From NCBI RefSeq assembly GCF_011386835.1, contig NC_088792.1, positions 61,942,081 through 62,006,080 of the forward strand: 64,000 nucleotides of DNA. Reading direction: 5' to 3'. Below, in pieces: positions 52,001-60,149 of the stretch. A program made the translations under genes and the position numbers. Origin of the DNA: Chrysemys picta bellii. Its lineage: Eukaryota; Chordata; Testudines; Emydidae. The stretch's first letter is position 1. Every line of letters starts with the position of its first letter. The notes below the pieces were generated by a model. It searched no databases. It was not told where the DNA came from and saw only the letters and a program-made list of their open reading frames with translations.

Positions 52001-54578
52001 CCAAATAAACTAGCACTTGCAGTAAATTCATGTCTCCTACAACTTTCTCCATAAGACGTTGAAATGTGGCAGGTGCTCCAGAAATCCCTTGGGGCATGCG
52101 TTCAAACTGATAAAACCCTAATGGGCAGATGAACGCTGTCTTCTCCTTATCTTCTTCACCCAGAGGGATCTGGTAGTATCCACTCCGAAGATCCAACACA
52201 GAGAACCACTGGCTTCCCAGCAAACAGTCTAAGGCATCTTGGACGCAGGGCATTGTGTACTGGTCAACCACAGTACGGCGGTTTAGGGTGCGGTAGTCAA
52301 TACACATCCGGATTTTCCCATTCTTTTTACGGACCACCACAATGGGTGAGGCGTATGGACTGCGGGACTCTGTAATGATGCCATTCGCAGCCAGGTCCTG
52401 AAGATGTTGTCGCACATCTTCCATCTCGGAGAGGGCAATCCTCCTAGATCTCTCCCTGAAAGGTCGAGAGTCATGTAGTCTGATGTTGTGCTCTACTCCT
52501 TTTGCACATCCCACATCCCACTCATGCAATGAGAACACCTTGGATCTTTCACAAAGTTTCCTCCTCAGGCGATCTTTCCACTCCTCGGACAATGGTGAAT
52601 CTCCAAAGTCAAACTTTGCAGGGTCTATTGTCGGAACTTGAGTCTCACACTGGGGTTTTACAATTGATTCAGGCTCGAAGAGATCTGCTATCTTTTGTCC
52701 TTGCTTCACAACAACATCTCGACTTGTTTCATTAGCAATCAGTATAGTCACCTTTTCTTGGGCTTCAGCAGGTAGGGTTATGACTCCACTGGGGACCAGC
52801 ACTCCTTCCGGGAGCTCTCCTTCAGCTGGCTGCTCTACCATTGCTAATGCCCCTTTACTGCCTTTCAGCCGAGTACTCATGACAAGCACCTCTTGCTCCG
52901 TCCTTGCAGGCACTACTAAGGGGGTTGTGCCCATGTACTTCAGTGCCCCAATCGGTAGCTCAGATGTCTCCTTTTTAGCACCCTCAATCTTCCTATAGGC
53001 TTCAGCACAAAGCGTATGGATCATCAGGGTATTCAGGTACTGGTCCCCAGCCCGTCGTCTGCAGTAATCCGCGAGCACCTTGAAGAGACTGGAGTTGGTC
53101 CCTATCAGCACAGACACATCAGAGGTCCCTTTAGGGTCAGGGCATATTAATGCAGCTGTGTCCACCTCTTCTCTTACCCCAGCAACCTCCTCTGGGAATT
53201 CCAGGTGCACTATGACATACCCTTGGTAGGGGTATTCATCCATGCTGAGGCCACACAGACCAACGCCAGTCAGTGGCTGTATAGGCAGGTGCCTAAGCAT
53301 TTGTTGGTAGAATGACTGAAATATAATAGTCACTTGAGATCCAGTGTCAAGCACGGCTTTACACTCCTCCCCTTCAATCTTCACCATGACCTCTGCTCGA
53401 GGCCCTATCAGTCCTGCGGGGATCCCAGCTGGACGGTCTTTTCTGGGGGAATCTTCAAATCCTGCAGGCCTGGGTGGTCCCCGTCCCCGGACTCTCTGGC
53501 AGCTACCGGATCTCTCCCAACTGATCCTCAGCTTTCCATACACTAAGGAGGGGTTTTCTTCATTATGGCACTTGGCAGCACTGTGTCCATCCTGACCACA
53601 TCGGTAGCAGAAGAATTGTCCTTTCCCCCTTCGCCCAGATGGGATGGTGGCTCTAAATGCTGACTTCTCCATCGCCAGGGTCAGAGGCTCCTTATTCCCG
53701 GAAGTCTTAGCTCGGTCAATGGTGCTTTGCAGTTCAGCTATCCGTTCTGTCAGGACCTGCACTTGTTGGGCAAGTTCCTCTGTGGTGCTCACCATCAGTA
53801 CACTGGCCGTTTGCAGTGGTGTTGTGCCGGCTGGCTCCAATGTTTGGGCTTCCCAAAACTCACTGGCAGCCTGCCTTTCTTCCTCTTCTCTGATCTCCTT
53901 TATCAGCTGGGAATAACTTGGGGGATGTTCCCGTCGTTCTCTTAGCCGGAGATGGAGTAGAATCGGGTTCTGATACTGAGCCCCTCTTACAATTTGAGCC
54001 AGTCTGGTCCGATCCATCTGTTCAGCAGTCACTGCACCCCTCATGACAGCTCTCTGAAGCAGTCTCTCCAGCCTCTGTATATAGGCTGAAATCTTCTCAC
54101 CAATTTGCTGTTGGGAATTAAGGAACTTACAGTAACTGTCTTCAGGGTCCTCTACACTCCCAAAGGTATGATCAAGGGCCTCCAGGCAGTCCTTCACACT
54201 GACCCCAGGGTCAACGAGTTTCAGGGTGCGAATCACATCTAATGCTGGGCCACTAAGGCTCTCTATTAGACATCTTCGCTTTTCTGTATCAGGTACGGCC
54301 CACTCCTGCAGCATTTCAGTGGTATGCTCCAACCAGGGTTCGAACTCCTCTGCCCCAGCAAATAACCTTAACTCACGACAAGAGTTTGACCTAGCATGGG
54401 ACAACACAACCTTTTCCAATATTTGCCCCAGTGCTTTTGCCCAATCATTAGCTGAGGCTGCGGCCCCTGAGCTAGAGGCTGCAGGGCCGGGGCCCAACAA
54501 ACCTGACATATTAGCCATTATACAAACAGTAATTTCCTCAAAATATAAACACAATTGTTTCCCAGTGCAGTGGGACAC
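49029..54578 (-). CDS. Gypsy gag-pol polyprotein, intact, PNMA-like capsid
   Basis: 1849 codons without a stop. The likely start is either Met1 or Met21 (MANMSG). PNMA-like capsid is at about residues 45-240 (RLFAGAEEFEPWLEHTTEML, LIESLSGPALDVIRTLK, EKISAYIQRLERLLQRAV). Zinc knuckle CYRCGQDGHSAAKC is at 324-337. Aspartic protease is at VLDTGSQVTI (D411). RT is at about 700-900 with VLVYLDDLIVF (YLDD 858-861). RNase H is at about 1030-1150 (ILHTDAS, LEFLALKWA, WTDNNPL). The integrase zinc region is at about 1300-1338 (HLGMERT, CETCARC). The integrase core has D1366, D1425 and E1461, the last two 35 residues apart. A GPY/F-like module is at about 1598-1620, then an acidic C-terminus. Gag and Pol are in one frame with no slip site needed. 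Confidence 0.95.
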   Translation of the reverse strand: MSHCTGKQLCLYFEEITVCIMANMSGLLGPGPAASSSGAAASANDWAKALGQILEKVVLSHARSNSCRELRLFAGAEEFEPWLEHTTEMLQEWAVPDTEKRRCLIESLSGPALDVIRTLKLVDPGVSVKDCLEALDHTFGSVEDPEDSYCKFLNSQQQIGEKISAYIQRLERLLQRAVMRGAVTAEQMDRTRLAQIVRGAQYQNPILLHLRLRERREHPPSYSQLIKEIREEEERQAASEFWEAQTLEPAGTTPLQTASVLMVSTTEELAQQVQVLTERIAELQSTIDRAKTSGNKEPLTLAMEKSAFRATIPSGRRGKGQFFCYRCGQDGHSAAKCHNEENPSLVYGKLRISWERSGSCQRVRGRGPPRPAGFEDSPRKDRPAGIPAGLIGPRAEVMVKIEGEECKAVLDTGSQVTIIFQSFYQQMLRHLPIQPLTGVGLCGLSMDEYPYQGYVIVHLEFPEEVAGVREEVDTAALICPDPKGTSDVSVLIGTNSSLFKVLADYCRRRAGDQYLNTLMIHTLCAEAYRKIEGAKKETSELPIGALKYMGTTPLVVPARTEQEVLVMSTRLKGSKGALAMVEQPAEGELPEGVLVPSGVITLPAEAQEKVTILIANETSRDVVVKQGQKIADLFEPESIVKPQCETQVPTIDPAKFDFGDSPLSEEWKDRLRRKLCERSKVFSLHEWDVGCAKGVEHNIRLHDSRPFRERSRRIALSEMEDVRQHLQDLAANGIITESRSPYASPIVVVRKKNGKIRMCIDYRTLNRRTVVDQYTMPCVQDALDCLLGSQWFSVLDLRSGYYQIPLGEEDKEKTAFICPLGFYQFERMPQGISGAPATFQRLMEKVVGDMNLLQVLVYLDDLIVFGRTLEEHEERLLKVLDRLEDYGLKLSIDKCQFCRTSVKYVGHIVSQEGVSTDPDKIEALTTWPCPSNYRELKTFLGFSGYYRRFVKNYATIVKPLNDLTRGYQSSRNKSKTKNKGRSPKPPVQRHYGPFEPFGPRWDERCERAFREIITCLTHAPVLVFADPSKPFILHTDASLEGLGAVLYQEVEGRRKPVAFASRGLSDSETRYPTHKLEFLALKWAITEKFRDYLYGAQFQVWTDNNPLTYVLTSAKLDATGQRWVAALASYDFSIQYRSGRSNVDADALSRRPQAPGVAVIPTDGVRAICSVSRREPESQESLHGCAAEALGLPPECVPSASVNYIALDQSPLPMLNAADWQEAQLQDIDIRDTLLAKREGRSPAVVVPPNPEGKLLLREWTKLKLIQGVLHRVTTDPLQKQRAQLVLPKEYRALAMRALHDDFGHLGMERTLELIRSRFYWPRMAEDVRRKCETCARCVQRKTLPMRAAYLKNITSNKPLELVCIDFLSLEVDKRNIGNILVVTDHYTRYAQAYPTRDQRATTVARVLWEKYFSVYGFPARIHSDQGRDFESHLLKEVLRIAGIKKSRTTPYHPQGDPQPERFNRTLLDMLGTLRPEQKATWSQHVAFLVHAYNATRNDATGVTPYFLMFGREPRLPIDLCFGVSEDGDSYETHQQYVSRLREKLRDAYHLATSAARKNADCNKQRYDARVRLQELQPGDRVLLRNLGIAGKHKIADRWKAIPYLVMEKLGDLPVYKIKPEEGPGQIKTVHRNLLLPVGELVDTPYEMGHNRATGRNEGAGPKLPSNVDSQPPAANLPLYSTCESESEEEDTAMVYPGMETRFQSRSASKESSSSSALNPMAEVFRPIPDTPGPLVGPPCDDTHRLLDSEDIQVEDVLGTLDPPLLELELQGPMPVAEGPSKETSPSVVQEAVPSTTTTEILNRRDRVIRPVKRLTYDAPGVTSEEPICLAHRLVEAKVGYLRPFGGNL

Positions 54579-54613
54579 TCAACAGGTGCTTGCGAGGGGT
54601 ACTGACCCAGGGC

Positions 54614-54631
54614 ATCCCGGACGAGCCCCCA
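54614..54631 (-). promoter_or_regulatory. Gypsy primer-binding site, complementary to tRNA-Pro
   Basis: On the minus strand TGGGGGCTCGTCCGGGAT, the standard complement of a tRNA-Pro 3' end, 4 nt after the 5' LTR. The same primer type is used by many gammaretroviruses. The gag-pol ORF opens 35 nt further on. Confidence 0.9.
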
Positions 54632-54635
54632 AAAA

Positions 54636-56076
54636 TGTAACCCTTCTGCCCATCTAAGTTGGCAGCAACAAGGGCCGGGTTCTGTATCTAGGGGTTCCGT
54701 TTCAATAACGCAATGCAAAACCGGCTCGAGCCCCCACCCAGTGACCTGGGACAATTACATACCACCCCCTGGGCGCCTCTAAGAGGCAATACTTCCCCTC
54801 TCGCAAGCACAGAGTCTGAGTGTAACCGAAAATGTTTAATAACATGAGGTAAACGACATCAGCGTTAAATTGGAAAAACACCACAAACAGGCTTCATGAG
54901 CAAAAAACGCACCCCAGCAAATTGGGCTGTGTCCTTTCCCTTTGGTTCCTGAAACCAGCAACCCAAGGATCACCAAAGTCCCAAAAGTCCAACAACCCCC
55001 CAAAGTCTCTTGGGTCCAGCAACCCAAGGATCACCAAAGTCCCCAAAGTCCAACAACCCCCCAAAGTCTCTGTCCCTGGTCAGTGCAGCCCCAGAGTTCA
55101 AGCGGGGGGGGGGGAGGCACGCAGGGTGTTAAGGGGCACCTTACGTGATCCAAGGCCGACCGGCTGCCTCTCCGTGGGGTTCCGCCACAGCCTTCTCCAC
55201 AAGCCGCTCCACTCCACCAGCTGTCCCATGAGCCGCTCCCGCCGTCCACGAACTGCTCTGGCAGCTGCTCCGCTCTGCTCACCGACCTGTGAGCCACTCA
55301 GCTCTGCTCCACTTCAGCCGTTCCTTGGGCTGCTCCCACAAGGCTCCGCTCTGCTCTGCTCGCTGCTTCTCCAGCCGCTCCACCCTGCTCACCGACCTGT
55401 GAGTCGCTCAGCTCCGCTCCGCTCCGCTCCAACCGTCCCCTGAGGCTCCACTCTGCTAGCTGCTTCGCCAGCCGCTTAGCAATATAGTTTCAGGCTCCCC
55501 CACTAGTTAACACAGCCTCAGTGATCTCAGCTCTTTTGTGATTTCAGCTCATAGTAGGGGAGCCCCAGTGCTAGTGCACCATTGGCCCAAAGTAAATTCA
55601 GCTCAGCAGTCTGTAATTAGACTTCTAATGGAATCAAAGTCAGCTCTGACATTCAACAGTGGAGAGAGGAGGTAGTGCAATTGGTGTTTCAACCCCTCGG
55701 GGAGGGGGCCATACCATCAGGTACAAATACCTGTCCCCATCCTCTCTCTATTCACTGGGTTTTGTAACCCATGCCCCTTGTCAAGCAAGTGCTACTTAGG
55801 TAATGGTGATGGACTCACTCAGTCCTTCTGTCATACAACAGGTTCACTGCCCTTGATTCACAGAATCAGGGTAACAAAATTTTATTCTTCCTGCCCCAAT
55901 AACAAAGAAACTGGGGATCCCACACCAGCCAAAGTAACCACTTTGAGTTGCTGTTGTTTCATGCCAGGCGAGTGGGTGTGCCTATGCAAACAAGATCAGC
56001 CCCTGGAGTTCTTTTCCACACTCACCATAATTCACCACCAGATGTCAGGGTAGAGCTCATCCTGACTCTGCTTACA
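54636..56076 (-). repeat. Gypsy 5' LTR with a 61-bp tandem duplication
   Basis: 1441 bp, colinear with 47595-48971. Differences seen: a second copy of a 61-bp unit (54955-55015 and 55016-55076, starting CCAGCAACCCAAGGATCACC), one extra GCTCC unit near 55420, a shorter G-run, and a handful of substitutions. Confidence 0.92.
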
Positions 56077-56080
56077 TAAG

Positions 56081-57317
56081 TAAACAAAAGTTGGCTAGTG
56101 ATGAGCAGGTGGGAAGGGAGCAAACGGTTTGATGAATCATAGGAAATTCCTACATTTTTTTTCAGTGGATTCTTTTAATCATGCATAGGATCTTAAGAAA
56201 GAAATTAACCTTTGTTATTACAAGTTGTCTATTCAGTCTGGTCAGTTGCGTAAACCATCACACACAGATGTCATGTGAACACGTGCCAACGTGATGTTAG
56301 TTACCCATACAGAGCGCATTTATGCGAGGGGTGATTCCCAGCTTGGGTAGATGTACACATGCTAGCTGTGCTTGAGCTAGCTCCTAAAATTAACAGTATG
56401 GTCAGGGCAGCTGCCGGAGTATGTACCCAGGGGGTTGGATGGGATTGTACAATTAGTTAAACCAATGCTACCTCTTGTATGTAAGCCCTGATGACCAGCC
56501 CTCCTGGGAAAAGGTCCTATTCCCTGCACTTAAATAGCCAAGCTAGTTCATTTCATGATGAGGATGGAGGAAATGTAAGGCGCCCAGAATTTGTCCCTTG
56601 GCTTTAATGGGAAATTGCATAATAAAAGGCTGCAGAATTCAACCCTAAATCTTCAGAAAGCATTTCCAGCCACAAAATCAGAGCCTCTCGTGTGGTCTCA
56701 TTTCTTTGCCCACAGACTTTCCTTCTTCCAAAAAAAAAAATACAGCTTTGCCTAGAAAGTCGCATATTTTCATTCTCCACTCAGCCATCCCACAAACACA
56801 TAGCACCTATAAAGTACTCAACAAAAACATGAAGCCCAATTCCGATCCCAGCTCCTGTACGCCACTCTAGTGGCATATAGGGGACATAAAGGAACCACAA
56901 CTGGCTATGGGAGGATTCTCTCTCTACAGGAGCTGCTTAGGACCACCATATCCCATGAGTTCAAAATAAAGAAAAATCTAATGTCTTTAATAATCAGTTT
57001 AATCAGGACAAAGTGAGATTGCTTGAGTGCCTTAACTGAGGATTTCCACATTTTGAACAGGTTTTGATTTTTTTTAAATGGAACTTTAACTATGACTTTC
57101 TTGAGTTTCTATTGCTTGTTTTGAGGACAATTACAACATCCCTGTAAAGTATTTTACCCTAAATTACTGCTATGAACACTCAACCTTAACCCCATCTTAA
57201 TGTCGTTTTTGTCTCAGCGTAATCTTATTGTCATAGTTTCTGATACGCTGTTTAATCAGATCAGATTTAAATAAAGTCCTTACTACTCCATATAGTATGA
57301 GTAAAGACAAATATGAA
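56081..57317. other. Intergenic sequence, nothing identified
   Basis: AT-rich; short A-runs near 56730. No gene or recognisable repeat end. Confidence 0.6.
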
Positions 57318-57850
57318 CTGGTTTTAGGGTCGTAGCCATGTTAGTCCGTATTAGCAAAAACAACAAGGAGTTCTTGTGGCACCTTAGAGACTAACAGATT
57401 TATTTGGGCATAAGCTTTCCTGGGCTAGAATTCACATCATCAGATGCATGGAGTGAAAAATACAGGAGCAGGTATAAATACATGGAAGGATGGGGGTTGC
57501 TTTACCAAGTGTGAGGTCAATCTAACGAGATAATTCAATTAACAGCAGGATACCAAGGGAGGAAAAATAACTTTTGAAGTGGTAAGAGAGTGGCCCATTA
57601 CAGACAGTTGACAAGAAGGTGTGAATAACAATAGGGAGAAATTAGTATTGGGGAAATTAAGTTTAGATTAGTATTCTGGAAATTAAGTTCACTTTGGATT
57701 CAGGCCTAATCTGATGGTATCGAGTTTGCAAATCAATTCCAGTTCTGCAGCTTCACTTAGAAAATGGACTCCAACGTGAAACTGCAGAACTGGAATTAAT
57801 TTGCAAACTGGATACCATCAGATTAGGCCTGAATAAAGACTGGGAGTGGT
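57318..57850. repeat. Interspersed repeat with long hairpin
   Basis: 57318-57470 carries GTAGCCATGTTAGTCCG, GTGGCACCTTAGAGACTAAC and CATCAGATGCATGGAGTG, the same family as 13404-13507. The distal part is a hairpin: ATTCAGGCCTAATCTGATGG (57708) pairs with CCATCAGATTAGGCCTGAAT (ending 57834), arms about 52 nt, loop about 23 nt. Class not assigned. Confidence 0.65.
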
Positions 57851-58419
57851 TGGGTCATTACAAAACCTAAACTTAAATGTTTTGTTATGTTTCATTTTGG
57901 ACCATATCATGCCTGTTAGCCATAGTCCACAGTTATGGGAAGTGTCCAGCTGCATGAAACCAGAGCAATCACCATGAGGCATTCTGCCTTAGGATGGGAG
58001 AATTCCCTCGTGAGCTCCTCTGAAAGCAAGGGAAGTACACCCAGTTCTACATCTCTTAACAGGGTGCAGTCTGCTCACAACCCTCTCCCCAACACTGGTC
58101 CTCTTCGGAATTTCTTAGCGGAGAACAGCTGGATTTCTTCTGGTCACAAAGGGAGTTCCACACTTTGTTGAAATGTTATCTCAGCCTTTTGAAGCCAATT
58201 GTAGTTCTGCAAAAATGCAAAATTAGGCCTGTCGCCTGTTTTCCCCATTTCTAGAGAAGTCATTTTGTTTTGTTCACCTTGCCTAGAAAAATTAACTCCT
58301 CATGGGAAAAGATAAATATAAATACTAAGTTGACTAAATTGGATAGTTCTGAAAATTTCACCATCTGAAGAGACACAGTGTATAGGACCTTAGCCTTGAT
58401 GGCAGGTCAAACACACTCC
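57851..58419. other. Intergenic sequence, nothing identified
   Basis: No repeat ends or ORFs of note before the ATT-rich microsatellite that starts near 58420. Confidence 0.55.
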
Positions 58420-58463
58420 TGGTTATTATTATTATTATTATTAATAATAATTATTATTATTAT
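58420..58463. repeat. (ATT)n microsatellite
   Basis: Imperfect ATT/AAT tandem repeat at which the hAT element inserted. It continues at 60134-60149 on the other side of the insertion. Confidence 0.8.
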
Positions 58464-58867
58464 TAGGGCTGTCACAATTTAAAACATTAATCACAATTAA
58501 TCATGCAATTAAAAAAATTAATAGCAGTTAATCACTCTGTTAAACAAAAATAGAATACCATTTTATTTTAAATATTTTTGGATGTTTACTACATTTTCAA
58601 ATATATTAATTTCAATTACAACACAGAATACAAAGTGTACAGTGCTCACTTTATATTTATTTTTTATTACAAATATTTGCACTATAAAAACAAAAAAAAT
58701 GAATTTTTCAATTCATCTCATACAAGTACTATAGTGCAATCTCTTTATCAAGAAAGTTGAACTTACAAATGTAGAATTATGTACAAAAAAACCCTGCATT
58801 CGAAAATAAATCAGTATAAAACTTTAGAGCCTACAAATCCACTCAATCCTATTTCTTGGTCAGCCAA

Positions 58868-59486
58868 TCACTCAGACAAACAAGGTTGGTTACAATTTGC
58901 AGGAGATAATAATGCTGCCTGCTTCTTGTTCACAATGTCACCTGAAAGTGAGAACAGGCATTTGCATGGCACTGTTGTAGCTGTCATTGCAAGATATTTA
59001 CATGCCAGATGCGTTAAAGACTCATATATCTCTTCATGCTTCAACCACCATTTCAGAGGACACGCGTCCATGCTGATGACAGGTTCTGCTCAATAACAAT
59101 CCAAAGCAGTGTGGACTGATGCATGTTCATTTTCATCATCTCAGTCATATGCCAACAGCAGAAGGTTCATTTTCTTTTTTGGGTTCTATAGTTTCCACAT
59201 CAGAGTGTTGCTCTTTTAAGACTTCTAAAACCATGCTCCACACCTCGTCCCTCTCAAATTTTGGAGGGCACTTCAGATTCTTAAACCTTGGGTCAAGTGC
59301 TGTAGCTATTTTTAGAAATCTAACATCGGTACCCTCTTTGCGTTTTGTCAAATCTGCTGTGAAAGTGTTCTTAAAACGAACATGTGCTGGGTCATCATCT
59401 GAAACTGCTATAATATGAAATATATGCAGAATGCCGGTAAAACGGAGCAGGAGACATACAATTCTCCCCCCAAGGAATACAGTCAC
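58868..59486 (-). pseudogene. hAT transposase fragment
   Basis: Minus-strand pieces: TDVRFLKIATALDPRFKNLK and DEVWSMVLEVLKEQHSDVET in 59145-59486, then MDACPLKWWLKHEEIYESL, TTVPCKCLFSLSGDIVNKK in 58868-59071. The latter is the hAT C-terminal dimerisation motif. N-terminal zinc finger and most of the catalytic domain are absent, and frames change between blocks. Confidence 0.75.
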
Positions 59487-59499
59487 AAATTTAATTGAT

Positions 59500-59740
59500 G
59501 CATTATTATTTTAACGAGCATCATCAGCATGGAAGCATGTCCTCTGGAATGCTGGCCGAAGCATGAAGGGGCATAAGAATGTTTAGAATATCTGGCATGT
59601 AAATATCTTGCACCAACAGCTCCAAAAGTGCCACGTGAATGCCTGTTCTCACTTTCAGGTGACATTGTAAATAAGAAGTAGGCAGTAGTATCTCCCGTCA
59701 ATATAAACAAACTTATTTGTCTTAGCAATTGGCAGAATAA
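59500..59740 (+). pseudogene. Inverted second copy of hAT C-terminal segment
   Basis: On the plus strand ATCATCAGCATGGAAGCATG and CCTGTTCTCACTTTCAGGTG correspond to the complement of 59060-58930. Many stops and indels. This is the right arm of the foldback element. Confidence 0.65.
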
Positions 59741-60149
59741 GAAGTAGGACTGAGTGGACTTGTAGACTCTAAAGTTTTACACTGTTTTGCTTTTGAGTGC
59801 AGTTATGTAACCAAAAAAAATCTGCATTTATAAGTTACACTTTCATGATAAAGAGATTGCACTTCAAGACTTGTATGAGGTAAATTGAAAAATACTATTT
59901 CTTTTGTTTATCATTTTTAGAGTGCATATATTTGTAATCAAAAATAATAATATAAAGTGAGCACTGTGCACTTTGTAGTCTATTGTAATTGAAACCAATA
60001 TTGAAAATGTAGAAAAGGGTTCACAAATATTTAATAAATTTCAATTGGTACTCTATTGTTATAAGTGTGATTAATTACAACTAATTTTTTGGAGTTAATC
60101 GTATGAGTTAACTGCAATTAATTGACAGACCTAATTATTATTATTATTT

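Larger units (their letters stand above)
47595..56076 (-). mobile_element. Young Ty3/Gypsy LTR retrotransposon with PNMA-like Gag
   Basis: Complete element: LTRs 47595-48971 and 54636-56076, TAAG on both sides (47591-47594 and 56077-56080), and a primer-binding site for tRNA-Pro. A purine tract abuts the 3' LTR (complement of TCCTCCCCCC, 48972-48981). A single uninterrupted gag-pol ORF is present and there is no envelope. The LTRs differ by only a few substitutions plus a 61-bp tandem duplication and short length changes, so insertion is recent. On structural grounds it may still be active. Confidence 0.93.
58464..60133. mobile_element. Foldback hAT element with inverted transposase ends
   Basis: Termini TAGGGCTGTCA and TGACAGACCTA, with ATTATTAT on both sides (58456-58463 and 60134-60141), the 8-bp hAT duplication. 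The left arm (to about 59100) and right arm (from about 59500) are long inverted copies that share AAAGTGTACAGTGCTCAC-type and GTCACCTGAAAGTGAGAAC-type segments. Each carries the hAT C-terminal dimerisation region, coded on opposite strands. The unique centre has one further transposase segment. Confidence 0.85.

Noticed and set aside
54922..55443. 173-codon plus-strand ORF in the Gypsy LTR (also 47981-48382)
   Set aside because: Open in both LTRs only because they are near-identical. It is antisense to the element, Ser/Pro/Leu-rich and crosses tandem repeats.
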